Source of the DNA: Nephromyces sp. MM_2019
Taxonomy: Eukaryota > Apicomplexa > Aconoidasida > Nephromycida
Assembly: GCA_015657535.1 (NCBI GenBank)
Contig: JADHZB010000764.1
Location: 1 to 13,705 of the forward strand
Direction of reading: 5' to 3'
Length of the DNA: 13,705 nt
Shown here: positions 10,383 to 13,705 of the stretch, one piece after another
Position numbering within the stretch: position 1 is the stretch's first letter
Layout of the letters: every line of letters starts with the position of its first letter
Notes under the pieces: generated by a model
The model's database searches: none
What the model saw: only the letters and a program-made list of their open reading frames with translations
What the model was told of the DNA's origin: nothing
Translations under genes and position numbers: made by a program

Positions 10383-10496
10383 GCTAATCGAATACACACC
10401 CCTAATTAAATACAAATACACGGACACTTAATTAGTTACACATACGCAACCATTCACTATATTCAAACAGGCACACATACACCTAATTAGATACAC
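10383..10496 (+). promoter_or_regulatory. four copies of a CTAATTARATACAC-like motif upstream of the E2 gene
   Basis: Near-matches to CTAATTAGATACAC lie at 10384-10397, 10402-10415, 10428-10441 and 10483-10496, all in the same orientation and ending 78 bases before the E2 start codon. The first two are 18 bp apart, then 26 and 55. They could be transcription-factor sites, or remnants of a local tandem repeat in CA-rich DNA. Confidence 0.3.
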
Positions 10497-10573
10497 GCAC
10501 ACATACATATTAAGTCGAATGTGTTAATTTCTAATTTTAGTTCAATCAGTTTGTTTGAAAAAAGGATTACAAA

Positions 10574-11246
10574 ATGTATTTATTTTTGGTTATTTTTTTT
10601 GCCATTTTGACTGCACATTTCGACGTTTTTTGCTTTCAAAATAAGGCCTTAAATAACGCAGGATTACTTACACACACACACCAACCATGGGAAATACACA
10701 TGGCAAATCGAACTCCCAATCCCCTCAAAAATTTACGCACAGAGTTGAAATCTACACAATTATCTGCCCCTACAACCGCCATTGAAATGCCCTCATTATC
10801 AAGTACTATGAAAGAAGGGAAAATTGTTTCATGGAAGAAAAATGTTGGTGATAAGATTGAGGTGTGTGTAGTTTTGGGTGGGCTATATGTATAAATATAA
10901 AAATCTTCTGTGTACAAGTGTTGGTGTGCGTGTGTAAGGGTGTGAGGGGGAGGCTGAATGCTTTTTGGTTGTCTGTGAATAATATTTGTAGGTGAATATG
11001 ATATGTATAAATGTATATGATGTGTCTAAATGTATATTATGTGTATGAGTGTTTTGATATAAATATGTGTGTATGGTATAACTATGGCCTAATGGTAAAA
11101 AATGATATTTGTATATACACACATGTTTGAAAATTATGGATTAAGTACAAAAATAAGATTAAAACGTCATTTTATTGTGTGTATGATATTCATTTCCATT
11201 TTATTGGAACTATGTATTTCTTATAAGAGTCCGAGATTTATCTGAC

Positions 11247-11286
<40 letters not shown>

Positions 11287-13580
11287 ATATATATGTGTAT
11301 ATATGTATCTGATTTCTAAAACATTTATATTTATTTGATTACATCAATTTTTAACTTTTATTTAGTATGGTGATACACTTATGGTCGTAGAGAGTGATAA
11401 GGCAGATATGGATGTTGAATCTTTCTATGAAGGTAATTTAATACAAATAATATGTGTACTCAAATCCATACACATGAAAACCTAATTTCCCTTATACAAA
11501 TTTACATTATTTAATCACATATTGAATATATTCTATGAATATATTTATATATACACACAAACTTATATATTTAGAAAATTATATAAATTATCAGTACATT
11601 AACACAGACACCACCCTATCCTTACATATACATTTATATATATATATACATATAACACCAATACCCACAATTTATAATTGATATGTGTTTAAATAATATA
11701 TATGTATGCAGGTTATTTAGCTAAACAACTTGTTAGTGAAGGCCAGTCAGCTGCTGTAGGGCAAGCTGTTGGATTGGTAGTAAGTAAAATGAGTGAAATA
11801 AATCAGGCTAGCTTAGCTGCACCAACACCTATCACCTATGAAGTCGTGGACACACACACACCTAAACAAGTAGCACAAACAACAAACACTGCTAAGCAGG
11901 CTACACACACGAGCAAACCTTCAGTCAAATCAACACCTATACACATGCCTTCCCTATCAAGTACTATGTCAGAAGGTAAAATTATCAAATGGCTCAAGAA
12001 TAAGGGTGATAAAATTGAAGTGAGAACACGCACATACATTCACTCTTCAACCTATATATCTTGAGTATTATTATAAGCACACAATGAATACCTTAAACAC
12101 CCTTTAAACACTTTATACATAATTCTTGATACATACATTACACTCTTATACCGAATATCTAGCAAACAAGTATTTAACTTTGTACTTGTGTATAAATTCA
12201 ATATCACTTCACACTATCTCTGTGTACATATACAATTATATATATTCAGCACTCTTTATGTGTGTGTCTTATATTTGCATATGCATTTGTGCGTGTATCT
12301 GGGCATGACTGTGTATATGTAAATATATGTATCTATTTGTATGTATGTGTATGTATGTGTGTGTAAGTATATATTTTTTTTTATGTATCTGTATATTTAT
12401 ATATATATATATGCATGCCAATCGGTTTATATACATGTGTGTGTATATATATGTGTGTATGTTTACTCTTTAAATATATAGTTAGGAGATTCAATCATGA
12501 TTGTTGAAAGTGATAAGGCTGATATGGAGGTGGAGGCCTTCGAAGAGGGCTATTTGGCCTCTATTTTAACTGCTGAAGGGGAATTTGCAAAAGTTAATAA
12601 TGAGGTAGCCTATTTAGTAGAAAATAAGGATGACATAAGTAAATTTGAACAACAATTAGCCGATATGGAAAACACACAACCTACAGACACAGCTTTGGAT
12701 AACAGTAATGTGCAAAGTAGCCCAACAGAAGTTATCACTAAGATGGTACACACAATAAACACATATTCGGGGAGGGGGAGTTTATCTAACATTCTTTGGG
12801 GACTAGGTTTATTTACAAATACACATTTTGTGAGGGATAGAGGTGGGACATTGTTAAATACACACCCTTGGTGTAAGGCTTTGCTGACACACACTAGGAG
12901 ATGTTTTATACATACATATTTTTAGTCACTATTTGAATCTTGTTTTAAAAATTATCCACACATACCTTTTGATATCATCATACACACATTTTTAACAATT
13001 TTTCACACTTTACACACATTTTCATTATTTTATAATACATGTGGATTGAGTGAAATGAATGAATTGTTTATAAACACGTTTTTATTTTATTTGCTTTTTT
13101 TAAAGCCTTCCAGCCAACCTGTACAAGCCCCTCCTAATAAATTGGCCCCCGCCACCCAACATAAGAGGTAAATCTTATATTATATACTCGAATTTGTTTC
13201 CACAATCACATAATTTTAAACACTCTTTATCTACATTTTCATTTACATGTTATTAAGTACACATTGTAACATACATACTGTTACGCACATACGAGTACAC
13301 ACCCATACTTTCACACCCACATTTTCACACCTTAACATTTACTTATCAAAACAATTGAAAATTAGCACGTATAAACTTTAAAGTTAAAACTATATATATG
13401 ATATCTTTACACAACAGCTGGCTTCAAGATTTCACACCACTTAGTGTAGATCAAAATATATATGAGCAAATCCCCCCTAACCACGACACTAAAGAACTAA
13501 GCAATATTTTCATGGAGCGCATTGAAAATATGGAATTAGGTTCAAAGATGATAAACCAACTCAAAGAAACTACCGAGTAA
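10574..13580 (+). CDS. plastid-type dihydrolipoamide acetyltransferase (PDH E2), N-terminal part with two lipoyl domains
   Basis: Exons are 10574-10861, 11366-11432, 11712-12019, 12482-12745, 13106-13167 and 13418 to 13576 or 13580. E2 carries acetyl groups on lipoyl-lysine within pyruvate dehydrogenase and makes acetyl-CoA. Residues 1-20 form a hydrophobic signal peptide ending in VFC, with Phe next, then a transit-like region to about 69. Lipoyl domain 1 (70-146) has MPSLSSTM and ESDKADMDVE with target Lys108; domain 2 (195-270) repeats these with Lys233. The phrasing matches plastid rather than mitochondrial E2. A Thr/Ala/Lys/Pro linker joins the domains. After residue 271 comes a linker, then an unrecognised, probably helical stretch (331-383). 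No subunit-binding domain and no acyltransferase core are present. The TAA at 13578 closes the frame, but GTAATT at 13577 is a good donor, so the gene probably runs off the window. Exons 1-4 are secure through residue 270; the exon 4 end and exons 5-6 are less so. Confidence 0.85.
10862..11365 (+). other. intron 1 of the E2 gene, inside lipoyl domain 1
   Basis: This phase-0 intron follows GDKIE. The donor is GTGTGT and the acceptor ATTTAG. It is TG-rich in its first half and carries a (TA)n tract at 11250-11279 that runs into GTGTGTG. The two antisense frames over it (10636-10917 and 10883-11122) show no domain. Confidence 0.8.
11250..11279. repeat. (TA)n microsatellite in E2 intron 1
   Basis: An uninterrupted TA run of about 15 units is followed by GTGTGTG. 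It is the same arrangement as the tract after the TBC stop codon. Confidence 0.85.
11433..11711 (+). other. intron 2 of the E2 gene, inside lipoyl domain 1
   Basis: This phase-1 intron splits the Gly119 codon of the EGYL motif. The donor is GTAATT and the acceptor TATGCAG. It is TA- and ACA-rich throughout, and lipoyl domain 2 has no intron at the matching place. Confidence 0.8.
12020..12481 (+). other. intron 3 of the E2 gene, inside lipoyl domain 2
   Basis: This phase-0 intron follows GDKIE, exactly matching intron 1. The donor is GTGAGA. The acceptor is the TATATAG ending at 12481, not the TTAG four bases later, because only the former keeps the frame; it adds Leu222 before GDSIMIVES. Composition shifts from CA-rich at the 5' end to TG-rich at the 3' end. 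Confidence 0.75.
12746..13105 (+). other. probable intron 4 of the E2 gene, with an open 5' half
   Basis: The donor ATG|GTACAC and the acceptor TTTAAAG are in phase 0 and join the domain-2 tail to a Pro/Ala-rich linker. Without splicing, the frame stays open to a TAA at 12923-12925 and would add about 60 residues with no recognised domain. The first 150 bases are clearly less AT-rich than other introns here, so the boundary is less certain. GTTATC at 12731 is an alternative donor in the same phase. Confidence 0.45.
13168..13417 (+). other. probable intron 5 of the E2 gene
   Basis: The donor AGAG|GTAAAT and the acceptor ACAACAG are in phase 2, and the split codon reads Ser330. The interior is ACACA- and TTTACA-rich with no competing coding signal. 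Confidence 0.55.
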
Positions 13581-13705
13581 TTACACTATTTTTCATACAC
13601 ACATCTTCTAAATACACACATAATAAGATACACACACACTTAATCACACAAACACATACATAATATATATTAATACTTCATCATACGTATATATATATAT
13701 ATATA
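13581..13705. other. right-end spacer or intron ending in (TA)n
   Basis: This is ACACA-rich sequence with a TA run from about 13686 to the edge. It resembles the other E2 introns, which fits the idea that the gene continues past the window through a donor at 13577. Confidence 0.45.

Noticed and set aside
10636..11122. Antisense frames of 93 and 79 codons over E2 exon 1 and intron 1
   Set aside because: They are shadows of a firmly identified + strand exon and of repeat-rich intron.
11702..12497. ATG at 11702 and 12497 as starts of separate small lipoyl proteins
   Set aside because: 11702 lies upstream of the acceptor inside the intron, and 12497 is the Met in the middle of lipoyl domain 2.
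13398..13580. Independent 60-codon gene starting at 13398
   Set aside because: Its first codons are upstream of the ACAACAG acceptor. The frame from 13418 joins E2 exon 5 in phase, though that junction is not proven.

Overview
The window is nuclear DNA of a eukaryote: AT-rich, full of (TA)n and (CA/TG)n tracts, with three intron-bearing genes, all on the + strand. Two of the three encode proteins that appear to start with a secretory signal peptide followed by a basic, Ser/Thr/Asn-rich stretch, which is the bipartite leader used to reach a plastid bounded by three or more membranes. One of these is a plastid-type dihydrolipoamide acetyltransferase (PDH E2) with two lipoyl domains. Together with the low complexity and AT richness, this favours an apicomplexan that keeps an apicoplast fatty-acid pathway (or a close relative such as a chrompodellid). 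Another alga with a secondary red plastid is not excluded. No tRNA, rRNA, CRISPR array or transposase was seen.

Layout: 1-165 is a richer block with two small hairpins and no decidable gene. 166-788 is AT-rich spacer. 789-3736 is a four-exon Rab-GAP (TBC domain) gene of 746 codons. 3737-5285 is spacer with a (TA)n tract, a TG-rich field and a clean 32-bp minisatellite. 5286-7338 is a four-exon gene for a divergent small heat-shock protein (alpha-crystallin domain) with a leader sequence, 337 codons. 7339-10573 is a 3.2-kb spacer with 26-bp TG repeats, degenerate AT-rich repeats and a long CA-rich field. 10574 to about 13580 holds six exons of the E2 gene, which probably continues beyond the right edge because neither the E1/E3-binding domain nor the acyltransferase core is present. 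The window ends in a (TA)n tract.

The gene models were assembled by hand. Every junction used is GT-AG, the phases agree across all of them, and both complete models sum to a multiple of three. The E2 and the small heat-shock protein would act in the same organelle if the leaders are read correctly: E2 makes acetyl-CoA for type II fatty-acid synthesis and the chaperone protects client proteins. The TBC protein acts separately, in the cytosol on Rab GTPases of vesicle traffic. The neighbourhood is not an operon, so proximity alone says little about function. I saw no strong candidate for a wholly new system. The points most worth checking are the plastid-addressed small heat-shock protein, the intron shared by the two lipoyl domains, and the missing catalytic part of the E2.
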